From Bog-756 sp963839925 (GTDB taxonomy: Bacteria; Actinomycetota; Acidimicrobiia; Acidimicrobiales; RAAP-2): 64,000 bases of DNA. The stretch spans positions 248,001 to 312,000 of the forward strand of contig CAWIWV010000002.1 in NCBI GenBank assembly GCA_963839925.1. Direction: 5' to 3'. How positions within the stretch are numbered: the stretch's first letter is position 1; each line of letters starts with the position of its first letter. Positions 35,383-43,897 of this stretch are shown here, in pieces. The translations under genes and the position numbers were made by a program. The notes under the pieces are model-generated. The model searched no databases. It was not told where the DNA came from and was given only the letters and a program-made list of their open reading frames with translations.

Positions 35383-36507
35383 ATGCCCCCCGAGAAGCCG
35401 CACTGGGCCGAGCTGTTCACCGAGGTGGTGACGTCGGGCCTGTGCACCGGCTGCGCCGCCTGCATCGTGGCCTGCCCCTACGACGTGCTCTCCTACGACG
35501 ACACCGGCGGCAAGTACAAGCCGTTCCACATCGACGCCGAAGGTGGACCCGAGAGCTGCACCCACGGGGTGAAGGGTTGCACCATGTGCACCCGGGCCTG
35601 CCCGAGGTTCCGGCTCTGGGAGCCCGAGGTGGATACCCATCTCTTCGGGAGGGAGCGGACCACCGAGGAGGTCGCCGGTATCTCCTCGGACATCCTGTTG
35701 GTGCGGGCTACCGATCCCGAAGTGCACAGCTCCGGCCAGGACGGCGGGCTGGTCTCGGCCCTGCTCATCTGGGCGCTCGAGCACGACGTGATCGATGCTG
35801 CGCTGGTCTCCGATCTCGAGGGTGACGGCTCCACGTGGAAGGCGGTCCCTACCGCTGCCACCACTCGGGAGCAGGTCCTCGCCGCCTCCGGCTCGCGCTA
35901 CACCTATTCGGCGAATCCGCTCGCCTACCCGCTGGCGATCGAGGCGGGGGCCGAAAGGATCGCCCTGGTCGGGATGGGGTGCCAATCGTCGGCCCCGCCG
36001 GTGATGCAGGCCCGCAAGGCTGGCAAGATCGCCCGCCGGTTGTCGCTGACCATCGGGCTCATGTGCTCGAAGACCTTCGACGACGCCATCTTCCCCGAGC
36101 TGTTCGAAGCCCGGTACGGCATCGCCCGGGCAGACATCTCCAAAATGAACATCAAGGGCGTGTTCCAGGTGTGGACGAAAGACGGTGGGTATCACGAGAT
36201 CCCCCTCAAGGAGGCGCACGCCTGGACTCGCGAGGGCTGCAACGCCTGTCCCGACTTTGCCGCCCAGCACGCCGACATCTCGACCGGGGGCATCGGGGCG
36301 TTCAACGACTGGACCCTCACGATCGTTCGAACCGACAAGGGCCGGGACCTGCTCGATCAGATGATCGCAGACGGGGCGCTCGAGACCCGGCCCGGGGACG
36401 ACGACCCGGGCGCCATCGCACTCCTCCACAAGCTTGCAAAGGTGAGCCGGCGCCGTTGGCCGGAGACGGCGGTTCCGATGCCCCGCCGGCTTCCCGCCCC
36501 GACCTGA
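35383..36507 (+). CDS. Coenzyme F420 hydrogenase/dehydrogenase beta-subunit family protein (FrhB-like)
   Basis: 374 aa. The N-terminal ferredoxin-type cluster site CTGCAACIVACPYD is followed by a second Cys set in GCTMCTRACPRF. The FrhB core then contains SSGQDGGLVSALLIWALE, MGCQSSAPPVM and GLMCSKTFDD. FrhB proteins pass electrons between [4Fe-4S] clusters, flavin and F420; the partner here is unknown. Actinobacteria commonly make F420. It has no visible operon partner other than bcp just upstream. Confidence 0.85.
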   Translation: MPPEKPHWAELFTEVVTSGLCTGCAACIVACPYDVLSYDDTGGKYKPFHIDAEGGPESCTHGVKGCTMCTRACPRFRLWEPEVDTHLFGRERTTEEVAGISSDILLVRATDPEVHSSGQDGGLVSALLIWALEHDVIDAALVSDLEGDGSTWKAVPTAATTREQVLAASGSRYTYSANPLAYPLAIEAGAERIALVGMGCQSSAPPVMQARKAGKIARRLSLTIGLMCSKTFDDAIFPELFEARYGIARADISKMNIKGVFQVWTKDGGYHEIPLKEAHAWTREGCNACPDFAAQHADISTGGIGAFNDWTLTIVRTDKGRDLLDQMIADGALETRPGDDDPGAIALLHKLAKVSRRRWPETAVPMPRRLPAPT

Positions 36508-36570
36508 GGCAGCGGCCGGCACGCGGCACTGCCCCGAGTCCTTAGAAATATCGTAATAATCCGCCGCAAG

Positions 36571-36586
36571 AGGGCCGAACGGCCCT
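36571..36586. terminator. Hairpin between FrhB-like and MmpL genes
   Basis: AGGGCC-GAAC-GGCCCT (extendable by one G-C pair with a two-base loop) in the 166-bp gap. No T tract follows. Confidence 0.35.
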
Positions 36587-36673
36587 GTTCGGCGTCCGCT
36601 GAAAGGCATACTTTCACCCTCGGGGTCCCACCGTGCTGGGGGTCCACACGTCGAGGCTCTGGAGGAATCCCGC

Positions 36674-39022
36674 TTGTTCGCCGCCCTCGGACGGTTCGCC
36701 GTACGCTTCCGTTGGCTGATCATCGCTGGTTGGATCGTGGTCACCGTGGTGCTCACGGTCACCCTCCCTTCGCTCACCAGCGTGGAGAAGAACAGCAACA
36801 GCCAGGGTCTCCCGGCGAACGAACCCAGCGTGCGCGCCCAGGCGCTCGCCGCCCCGTTCGACTCGAAAACCGCAAGGACCGCCACCTTCGTCGCAGCCGT
36901 CCAGAGCGGAGTACTCACCGCGGCCGACGACACGGCCATCGCTCGGGTCGAGCAACAGATGCGGATCACCCCCCGGGTGACCAGCGTCCTCGACCTCGGG
37001 AAATCGGCGAACGGAAAGGCCACCAGCACGTTGGTGGAGGTGCATCTCCCGACGTCGGGCAGAGATGCCGCCATCGCGAACGTGGTGACCCAGCTCAGGT
37101 CGACCTTCGCGTTGTCCGGTGCGCCGCCTGGGCTGAGCATGCACCTCACCGGAGGAGTGGCCACGTCGGCCGACGAACAGAACCAGAACGGCCGCATCCA
37201 GACCCTCACCGAGATCCTGTCGGTCCTCTTCATCGTGGCTCTGCTGTTCTTCACCTTCCGTGCATTGCTCGCGCCCTTGGTGGCATTGCTCCCCTCTGCG
37301 GTCGCCCTGTTCGCCGCCGGGCCGATCATCGCGGAGTCCACCCACCTGGGCGTGCAGGTCTCCGACCTCACCCCGGTCCTGCTGATCGTGGTTCTGCTCG
37401 GAGCCGGGACCGACTACGGGCTGTTCCTCATCTTCCGGCTACGAGAGGAGCTCCGCCGAGGCAAGAACGTCGAGGAGGCAGTCGCCTTCTCGGTGTGCAA
37501 GGTCGGCGAGTCGATCACCTTCTCGGGTCTGACGGTGATCGGCGCCCTCGCCACGGTCGTGGTGGCCTCGTTCGGGCTGTACAAGGGCCTCGGCCCCGCC
37601 CTCGCTCTGGGAATCGCGGTCGCGCTCGCCGCCAACCTGACCCTGTTGCCGGCCCTGCTCGCAGTCCTCGGCCGGAAGGTGTTCTGGCCCCGGATGCCCG
37701 AGGTCGGCCATGCAACCAGAGGTGGTTGGAGCCGGATCGCGGCAAAGGTGGTCGGCCGGCCGGTGCTCACCCTGGTCATCGGCCTGGTGGTCTTCGGTGG
37801 ACTCGCCGCGTCGATGCTCGCCTACACCCCGAACGGGTTCAACGACCAGCCACCTCCGGCAACTTCGGACTCGGGAAGAGGGCAGGCAGTGCTCGCCGCT
37901 GACTTTCCCTCAGTCCAGACCAATCCGACCACTGTCTTGTTCACGCTCCCGGAGTCGGTCTGGAACAATCCCGGTCTGTTGACCGAGGCGCAGGCGGACC
38001 TCGTCCGGTCGGGGCAGTTCACTGCGGTGACCGGCGCGCTCGACCCGGACGGCGCGATGGTCTCCTCCGCGGCACTGGCGAAAGCCCACGCCCTGCTCGC
38101 CTCCGACGGGCCGGCCGACACCCTCCCGCTGGCCGAACCTGCGGGCGTCGACGCGCCCGGATCGGCCTACCGGGCATACCAGGTATCCGCCCAGTACATC
38201 AGCCCCGACGGACGCACCATCCTCTTTGACACGAGCCTCCGAGCCGGACCGGTCGACGGGACTGCGGCAGCGAACGCGATGCCTGGGGTGCGCTCAGCGG
38301 TGGACCGGGTCGGGCGGACCATCGGGGCGACCGAAAGCGGCGTCGGTGGCGACGCCGCTTTGGCGGCCGATGTCGGGACCCTCGCCGGGAACGATCTCAT
38401 GCACATCATCCCGATCGTGATGATCGTGCTGGGGTTGCTGCTTGCCATCGTGCTTCGAAGCCTGGTCGCTCCGCTGTACCTCGTGCTGAGCGTCGGGCTG
38501 TCCTACCTGGCGTCCTTGGGACTCTGCGTGCTGGTCTTCCAAATCATCGGTGGACAGAACGGGATCAACTTCGTGCTCCCGTTCTTCATGTTCATCTTCA
38601 TCATGGCCCTGGGCCAGGACTACAACATCTTGGTCATGACCCGGATCCGCGAAGAGGCCCACCACGCACCGATCAGGGTGGCGGTCCGCAGGGCCGTCGA
38701 GGCGACGGGGACCACCGTGACCTCGGCCGGTCTGATCCTCGCCGGAACCTTCGGCGTGTTGACCGCGACCGGCCAGGCCCAGGTACAAGAGATCGGCCTC
38801 GGCCTCGCCGCGGGGATCCTCCTCGACACCTTCCTCGTCCGAACCCTGCTGGTGCCTTCCGTGGTCGTGCTCCTCGGACGATGGAACTGGTGGCCCTCCA
38901 AGCTCGCCGGCGAGGACCACAGCCACGATCCGGTGGAACCAGACCCCGAGTTCGACGGCCCGCTCGACGGATGCGAGGGGGCCGAGCTCGCCGATCGTCC
39001 GCTTGCCGGCGTCGGAGGCTGA
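36674..39022 (+). CDS. MMPL-family RND transporter
   Basis: 782-aa membrane protein with the duplicated MMPL layout: one N-terminal helix (WLIIAGWIVVTVVLTVTL), an extracytoplasmic loop, five helices, a central cytoplasmic break, then a repeat. Proton-relay-type motifs are GAGTDYGLFLIFRLREE in the first half and GQDYNILVMTRIREE in the second. MmpL proteins export lipids and siderophores in actinobacteria; the cargo is unknown. The TTG 36674 start follows GGAGGA by 7 nt. Confidence 0.93.
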   Translation: MFAALGRFAVRFRWLIIAGWIVVTVVLTVTLPSLTSVEKNSNSQGLPANEPSVRAQALAAPFDSKTARTATFVAAVQSGVLTAADDTAIARVEQQMRITPRVTSVLDLGKSANGKATSTLVEVHLPTSGRDAAIANVVTQLRSTFALSGAPPGLSMHLTGGVATSADEQNQNGRIQTLTEILSVLFIVALLFFTFRALLAPLVALLPSAVALFAAGPIIAESTHLGVQVSDLTPVLLIVVLLGAGTDYGLFLIFRLREELRRGKNVEEAVAFSVCKVGESITFSGLTVIGALATVVVASFGLYKGLGPALALGIAVALAANLTLLPALLAVLGRKVFWPRMPEVGHATRGGWSRIAAKVVGRPVLTLVIGLVVFGGLAASMLAYTPNGFNDQPPPATSDSGRGQAVLAADFPSVQTNPTTVLFTLPESVWNNPGLLTEAQADLVRSGQFTAVTGALDPDGAMVSSAALAKAHALLASDGPADTLPLAEPAGVDAPGSAYRAYQVSAQYISPDGRTILFDTSLRAGPVDGTAAANAMPGVRSAVDRVGRTIGATESGVGGDAALAADVGTLAGNDLMHIIPIVMIVLGLLLAIVLRSLVAPLYLVLSVGLSYLASLGLCVLVFQIIGGQNGINFVLPFFMFIFIMALGQDYNILVMTRIREEAHHAPIRVAVRRAVEATGTTVTSAGLILAGTFGVLTATGQAQVQEIGLGLAAGILLDTFLVRTLLVPSVVVLLGRWNWWPSKLAGEDHSHDPVEPDPEFDGPLDGCEGAELADRPLAGVGG

Positions 39023-39068
39023 GCCGGTCCAGCTCAGAACGCCATCCGTCGTCGCCGGACCTGGTGTT

Positions 39069-39734
39069 TCAGCCCTGGCGCACCTCAACGATCAGCTCGT
39101 TGAACGACTGCTCTCCGATGGTTTCCCACATCTCACGGGCGGGCGGTGGCATGTTCGCAAGCATCATGTCGCGCTGCTGCTGGGTGAAGTTCTCACGGAT
39201 GAGCCCCAAGATGAGCCAGATCTTGTCGCCCTGGAAGTGGCTCATGCCGTGGCCGGGGAGCTGACCCCACTCTGCCGCGTTCATGTGAGTGGCCGCCAGA
39301 GGGACCACGAACGCTTCTTCGTCATCGAGGTGAGGAATGAGCGCCGCCTCGAGCGCCCCCAGTGCGCCGAGAAGCGACTCGGCACCACCGTCGCCCTCGA
39401 CCGTCCACATTTCGATTCGGTTGTCGGCAGTCGCGATCAGTTCGACAACCGTGTGGTGATCGGCGACTGCTTTGTCGAGGATGCCTTGTTGCTCCGGTAC
39501 GCGCTCACTGAGCACCGGGAAGAGAAGCTCTTCTTCGCCTTCATGGTGCACTCTCAGAAAGTCGATCAGGTTCGCGTAGTAGTTCGCGATGACCTCCCGG
39601 CGGGTGTCGTCGCTTGCGGCACTGGCGACGAACCGGGGTGCGGAGGCCAAGGAGTCTCGAAACACCTTGTGGACAGCCGCCATATCACTTGTGTCCGCCG
39701 GGGGAATCGTGTCGCCCTGTGGGTTCGCAGCCAT
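39069..39734 (-). CDS. Hemerythrin-like domain protein
   Basis: 221 aa. His and acidic ligands of the four-helix HHE fold are visible as MAAVHKVFRD, VHHEGEEELLFP, DHHTVVE and PHLDDEEAFVVP. A C-terminal helix with HGMSHF follows. Such proteins bind di-iron for oxygen or redox sensing. ATG 39734 has GGAGG 8 nt upstream. It converges with the MmpL gene. Confidence 0.88.
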   Translation of the reverse strand: MAANPQGDTIPPADTSDMAAVHKVFRDSLASAPRFVASAASDDTRREVIANYYANLIDFLRVHHEGEEELLFPVLSERVPEQQGILDKAVADHHTVVELIATADNRIEMWTVEGDGGAESLLGALGALEAALIPHLDDEEAFVVPLAATHMNAAEWGQLPGHGMSHFQGDKIWLILGLIRENFTQQQRDMMLANMPPPAREMWETIGEQSFNELIVEVRQG

Positions 39735-39846
39735 GTGGGGAGCCTCCTGTTCTGCTTTCGATCGATCCGCCGTTCGGTCAGGCTAAGGCACGCACCGTTT
39801 CGAGGTCATATTCGATGGCACGGGATGCGGCACCGGTGCCGTCGGG

Positions 39847-40107
39847 TCAGCGAGATTCCCCTTCGCGTCGTTCTCGGCGATCGAGGTAGGTGCGCCGTGC
39901 GAGCACGAGCCAGCACAGGATGGCGGCGCTCGACAGGATCGCCGGGACCGGGTGGCCGAGCAGGACCGAAGCTCCGACGGCACATCCGAAGGCAGCGAGA
40001 TTCGCCACGACGTCGTAGACGGGGGCGACGAATCGCTTGTTCACGACGTGGGCGACGGCGATGAGAACACCGCAGGCAAAGGTGACGGACAGAAGGACGC
40101 TGACCAC
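39847..40107 (-). CDS. Small membrane protein
   Basis: 86 aa with three short hydrophobic segments (VLLSVTFACGVLIAVAHVV, AAFGCAVGASVLLG and AAILCWLVLA) and a very basic C-terminus. GTG 40107 is preceded by CAGACT at 6 nt, close to the window's leaderless pattern. No family recognised. Confidence 0.55.
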   Translation of the reverse strand: MVSVLLSVTFACGVLIAVAHVVNKRFVAPVYDVVANLAAFGCAVGASVLLGHPVPAILSSAAILCWLVLARRTYLDRRERREGESR

Positions 40108-40172
40108 GACCGCAGTCTGGCTGAAGACGCCACCTCATCTCACTACCTGGCTGAAGCCAGGGCTCGACAGAG

Positions 40173-40178
40173 TACGGT
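40173..40178 (+). promoter_or_regulatory. Leaderless-type -10 box for the phosphatase-DUF3090-SCO1664 operon
   Basis: TACGGT 8 nt before GTG 40187; no ribosome-binding site. Confidence 0.4.
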
Positions 40179-40186
40179 GAACGGCC

Positions 40187-40849
40187 GTGGCCAGCCGAAG
40201 CAAGGAATCGAACCGACCGACCGTGGTCCTGCTGGTTCGCCATGGGAAGACACCGACCACTGGCAAAGTGCTCCCTGGTCGGGCGCCTGGCCTCCACCTC
40301 TCCGAAGAGGGCAAGGCCCAAGCCGAGAAGGTCGGGGAACGCATCGAGTCGATGGTTGCGGCAGGAGGGCGAGCGCCGGTGGCTGTCTACGCATCTCCAC
40401 TGGAGCGGACCATGGAGACCGCCCGGCCGATCGCCAGACGCCTCGGGCTGCGGGTCCGCCAAGAGCGAGGCCTCCTCGAATGCGAGTTCGGTGAGTGGAC
40501 GGGGGCCAAGCTGAGCAGCCTCGCCAAGAAACCGGAGTGGGCCGACGTCCAACGCTCCCCGAGCGGATTCCGGTTCCCCGGTGGCGAGTCGTTCCCCGAG
40601 ATGCAGGCGAGGATGGCCTCGACCATCAGCCACCTCTGCCAGCTGCACCGAGGTGAGACGATCGTCGCGGTCTCCCACGCCGATCCGATCAAAGCGGCGG
40701 TCTCCAGCTGGGCGGGCACCCCGCTCGACCTGTTCCAGCGGCTGGTGGTCTCGCCGTGCTCGGTGTCCGCACTGGTGGTCGGCCCAGGCGGCTCGCACGT
40801 CCTGACCGTCAACTCGACCGCCTCACTCGGCGAGCTCGCCATCGCATGA
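40187..40849 (+). CDS. Histidine phosphatase (MSMEG_4193 family)
   Basis: 220 aa. The catalytic motif LLVRHGKTPTTGKVLPGR gives the phospho-His, with a second Arg in ASPLERTMETA, the acid in LLECEFGEWTG and the C-terminal His in VAVSHADPIKA. This family travels with DUF3090 and SCO1664 genes in actinobacteria, usually beside mshC. Its stop overlaps the DUF3090 start as ATGA. Substrate unknown. Confidence 0.92.
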   Translation: MASRSKESNRPTVVLLVRHGKTPTTGKVLPGRAPGLHLSEEGKAQAEKVGERIESMVAAGGRAPVAVYASPLERTMETARPIARRLGLRVRQERGLLECEFGEWTGAKLSSLAKKPEWADVQRSPSGFRFPGGESFPEMQARMASTISHLCQLHRGETIVAVSHADPIKAAVSSWAGTPLDLFQRLVVSPCSVSALVVGPGGSHVLTVNSTASLGELAIA

Positions 40850-41343
40850 GTGAGGGCTACGACCTCGAAGAGCCGGAACGCATCACCGTCGGGACGGTGG
40901 GCCCGGTGGGCGATCGGCTCTTTCTCCTCCAGTGCCGCCAGGGTCCGGTCCTCCTCACGCTCAAGATGGAGAAGCAGCAAGTCGCGGCCGTGGCCGATCT
41001 CCTCGCCCAGATCGTCCGCGACCAACGGCGCACGGAGCACCTCCCCGACGGGCTCTCGCTGGAAGAGCCGACCGAGCCTGCTTGGGTGGTCGGAACGGTG
41101 GGCGTCTCCTACGACGAGGACGACGACCGGGTGATCCTGGTCATCGAGGAACTGGTCCCCGAGGGGGAGACCGGCGCCATCGCACGCCTCTCCATCACCC
41201 GCGAGCAGGCCGCCGCCTTCGCCATCCAGGCCACCAGGCTGGTCGAGTCGGGCCGGCCACCCTGCCCCCTCTGTGGATCGCCGCTCGACCCTTCCGGACA
41301 CGAATGTCCCCGTACGAACGGTCATCGTCCTCCGGCGGTGTGA
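40846..41343 (+). CDS. DUF3090 family protein
   Basis: 165 aa. It contains ITVGTVGPVGDRLFLLQCR, a helical middle, and a C-terminal zinc-ribbon-like CPLCGSPLDPSGHECPR. Widely conserved in actinobacteria between the MSMEG_4193 phosphatase and SCO1664 genes; biochemical role unknown. Both ends overlap neighbours (ATGA, GTGA). Confidence 0.93.
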   Translation: MSEGYDLEEPERITVGTVGPVGDRLFLLQCRQGPVLLTLKMEKQQVAAVADLLAQIVRDQRRTEHLPDGLSLEEPTEPAWVVGTVGVSYDEDDDRVILVIEELVPEGETGAIARLSITREQAAAFAIQATRLVESGRPPCPLCGSPLDPSGHECPRTNGHRPPAV

Positions 41344-42074
41344 CCGGCTGGAGCCTCGCCTGTGGACCTGGGCTCGCCGAAGCGACCGAGCTGCTCTCCA
41401 CCAGCGAGCTGAGCCTGGTCGGACGCCTGCCGTGGAGCTCGAACCTGACCTACCTGGCCAGCCTCGACGATGCACGTGGAGACCCGCTCTACGCGGTCTA
41501 CAAACCCGGCGCCGGCGAGCGGTCGCTCTGGGACTTCCCCGACCGGCTCTACCGCCGGGAGATGGCAGCGTTCGCGCTCTCCGAGGCCCTCGATTGGAAG
41601 ATCGTTCCCCCGACCGTGATCCGTGACGACGCCCCCTTCGGAGAGGGCTCCCTTCAGCTCTTCGTGGAGGTCGACTACGCCGAGCACTATCTGACCCTGG
41701 TCGAGGAAAGTCGCTACCAGTCGTTCTTTCGAACCGTCTGCGCCTTCGACATCGTTGCGAACAATGCAGACCGCAAGAGCGGCCACGTACTGCAGGGGTC
41801 CGACGGGCGGCTGTGGGGAATCGACCACGGGCTCTGCTTCCACCGTCAGCCGAAGTTGCGCACGGTCATCTGGGAGTTCGCCGAGGAGCCGGTGCCCGAG
41901 GACCTCCTCGCCGACCTCGAGGCGCTCGGAGAGGACCTGCCTGAGTCGGTCGGGTGCCTCCTGTCGGGGCCGGAACGCTCCTCCCTGCAGCACCGAGCCC
42001 GTCACCTGGTCGAGACGGGCATCTTTCCCGAGCCCCTCGGCGACTGGCCCCCCTACCCCTGGCCCCTGGTCTGA
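41340..42074 (+). CDS. SCO1664 family kinase-like protein
   Basis: 244 aa of the PI3/4-kinase-like superfamily. YAVYKPGAGERSLWDFP holds the ATP-binding Lys, and FDIVANNADRKSGHVL with GIDHGLCFH are the catalytic and metal loops. GTG 41340 overlaps the DUF3090 stop; ATG 41304 is possible. Third gene of the trio. In many actinobacteria mshC follows, but here a glycosyltransferase-like gene does. Confidence 0.9.
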   Translation: MTGWSLACGPGLAEATELLSTSELSLVGRLPWSSNLTYLASLDDARGDPLYAVYKPGAGERSLWDFPDRLYRREMAAFALSEALDWKIVPPTVIRDDAPFGEGSLQLFVEVDYAEHYLTLVEESRYQSFFRTVCAFDIVANNADRKSGHVLQGSDGRLWGIDHGLCFHRQPKLRTVIWEFAEEPVPEDLLADLEALGEDLPESVGCLLSGPERSSLQHRARHLVETGIFPEPLGDWPPYPWPLV

Positions 42075-42143
42075 GGCCCGCGGGGGATTCGAAATATCGA
42101 GTTCCACGCCACAGGGGTACGGCAGTCCAGCCGATTCGCTGAC

Positions 42144-42149
42144 TACCCT
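42144..42149 (+). promoter_or_regulatory. Leaderless-type -10 box for the GT39-like gene
   Basis: TACCCT 6 nt before GTG 42156. Confidence 0.4.
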
Positions 42150-42155
42150 GCCCGA

Positions 42156-43863
42156 GTGGTCGTCGACACACTCGCACCCGTTACCGCCTCCCCGCCGGAG
42201 GTCGACGACGACGAAACGCGGCCACGACCGGTGGATCGATCTCGGTGGGATGCCAAAGACGTGCTGGTGGTGGTCGTCGTCATCGGGGCCGTCGCCGTCG
42301 GTCTGTACTGCCGGCTCTGGCTGATCCTTCACGCTCCCTCGACCTCTGACGAGGCCATCTCGGGACTCATCGCTCAAGGTGCCTTGCACGGCCACTTCAC
42401 CGCCTTCTACGGCGGACAGAGCTACGGCGGCACCGCCGAGCCCGCTCTGATCGCTCTCGCCTTCGCCCTCTTCGGCCAGACGGCGGTGGTCGCCGAGCTC
42501 GTGGTCGTCGCGCTCGCAGCGGTTGCCGCAATCCTCACCATGCGGATCGCGCTTCGGCTGGTCTCTCGGAACATCGCCCTGCTGGCCGGGGCATTGGCCT
42601 GGGCCGCTCCCGCGGTGACCGTCCGCGATTCGATCCGTGTCTATGGATTCCGGGGGGTGACCTTGGTCTGTGGAGTGGGCCTGCTCCTCGTCTCGTTTCG
42701 AAATTCTCGAGAACCGCCGCGGGCTCATCAATTTCGTCGCTCTCGGGCTCCTCGCCGGGATCGGCTGGTGGTCCTCGCCCGAGATCGCGTACTACATCCT
42801 GCCTGCGGTACTGGTGCTCGGAATCGCGGTCTTCCGCAACCGGAGTTGGCACGCCTGGTGGCCCGGACTCCTGACCACATTGACCGCCACCGCTGTCGGG
42901 GCGCTGCCCTGGATTTGGGTCAACATCGGGTCGAATCTGGCCTCGCTGCACAGCGACAAGCCGGTGAAACTCGACTACATCCAACGCCTGAGCACGTTTT
43001 TCCAGTGGGTGCTCCCGATGGAGACCGGACTTCGGAAGGCGGACAGCGGAGCCTGGAACTTCGGCTCGTTCCATGTGGTCGTACTGCTCCTCGTCGTTGC
43101 GCTGCTCGTCGGTTCGCTGGAACTGTGCCTCCTCCGAGGCGGGGCCTCAGCGGTCATCGGGTTGTCAGCAATGGCGTTTCCGTTCCTCTACGCGCTGTCA
43201 CCCGCGAGCTGGGCATGGCGTGACGGACGGTACGGGTGCTACCTGGTGCCGCTGCTGGCCCTGGTCGTCGCGATCGGAATCTCCGAGGTGGCTCGCCTGC
43301 TCCACATTCCCTCCTCGGCAACCCTCCTCATGTCGGGATTGGTGATCCTCTCCACTGTCGTAGCCGCGGTCAGCGTCGCTCAGGCGATCGACCTGCACCG
43401 GACCACCACCACCTCGGGATGGGGGGATCCGGATGCCCCCACCATCGCGGCGATCTCGAAGCTGGAGGGGGCCGGCGTCAAGGCCGGGTATGCGGACTAC
43501 TGGGTGGCCTACAAGCTGGATTTCCTCAGCAAAGGTCGGCTGGACATCACCACCACAGGTCATGACGTCGACCGCATGCCCGCGATCAACGAGACCGTGC
43601 ACAAGAGCAAGCACGTCGCCTGGATCTTCGTGCCGACCAGCGAGCAGAACATCGACGGCACCCAGTTCTCCGCGCCTCCTTCGATCGTCGGACCGGCATC
43701 GGTGTCGGAGTCGACCTTCATCCAGACCCTCGACCACCTCGGGATCCATTACCAGGTTGTGCGCACGAGAGTTCTGGTGGCGATCACGCCCGACACCGTC
43801 CTCACCCCCTACCAGGCAGGCATGCCGGGGGTGCCCATGGAGCCTGCTGCCAAAGCTGGCTAG
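42156..43863 (+). pseudogene. Frameshifted GT39-like membrane glycosyltransferase
   Basis: The N-terminal part (DEAISGLIAQGALHGHFTAF, YGGQSYGG) reads in one frame to GLLLVSFR near 42700. The rest (ILENRRGLINFVALGLLAGI onward) reads in another frame from about 42702. Skipping one base in the TTTCGAAATTC stretch restores one ~568-aa protein with about ten helices. It resembles family 39 transferases that move sugar from polyprenyl phosphate. Whether this is a sequencing error or a true mutation cannot be told. The downstream part shows no decay. Confidence 0.75.
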
Positions 43864-43897
43864 CAGTGCCGATCCGGGCACTTCGGCATTGGGCGCC

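Noticed and set aside
42690..42715. Programmed frameshift in the GT39-like gene
   Set aside because: There is no recognisable slippery heptamer with a stimulatory structure, and the family is not known to use recoding; an indel is simpler.
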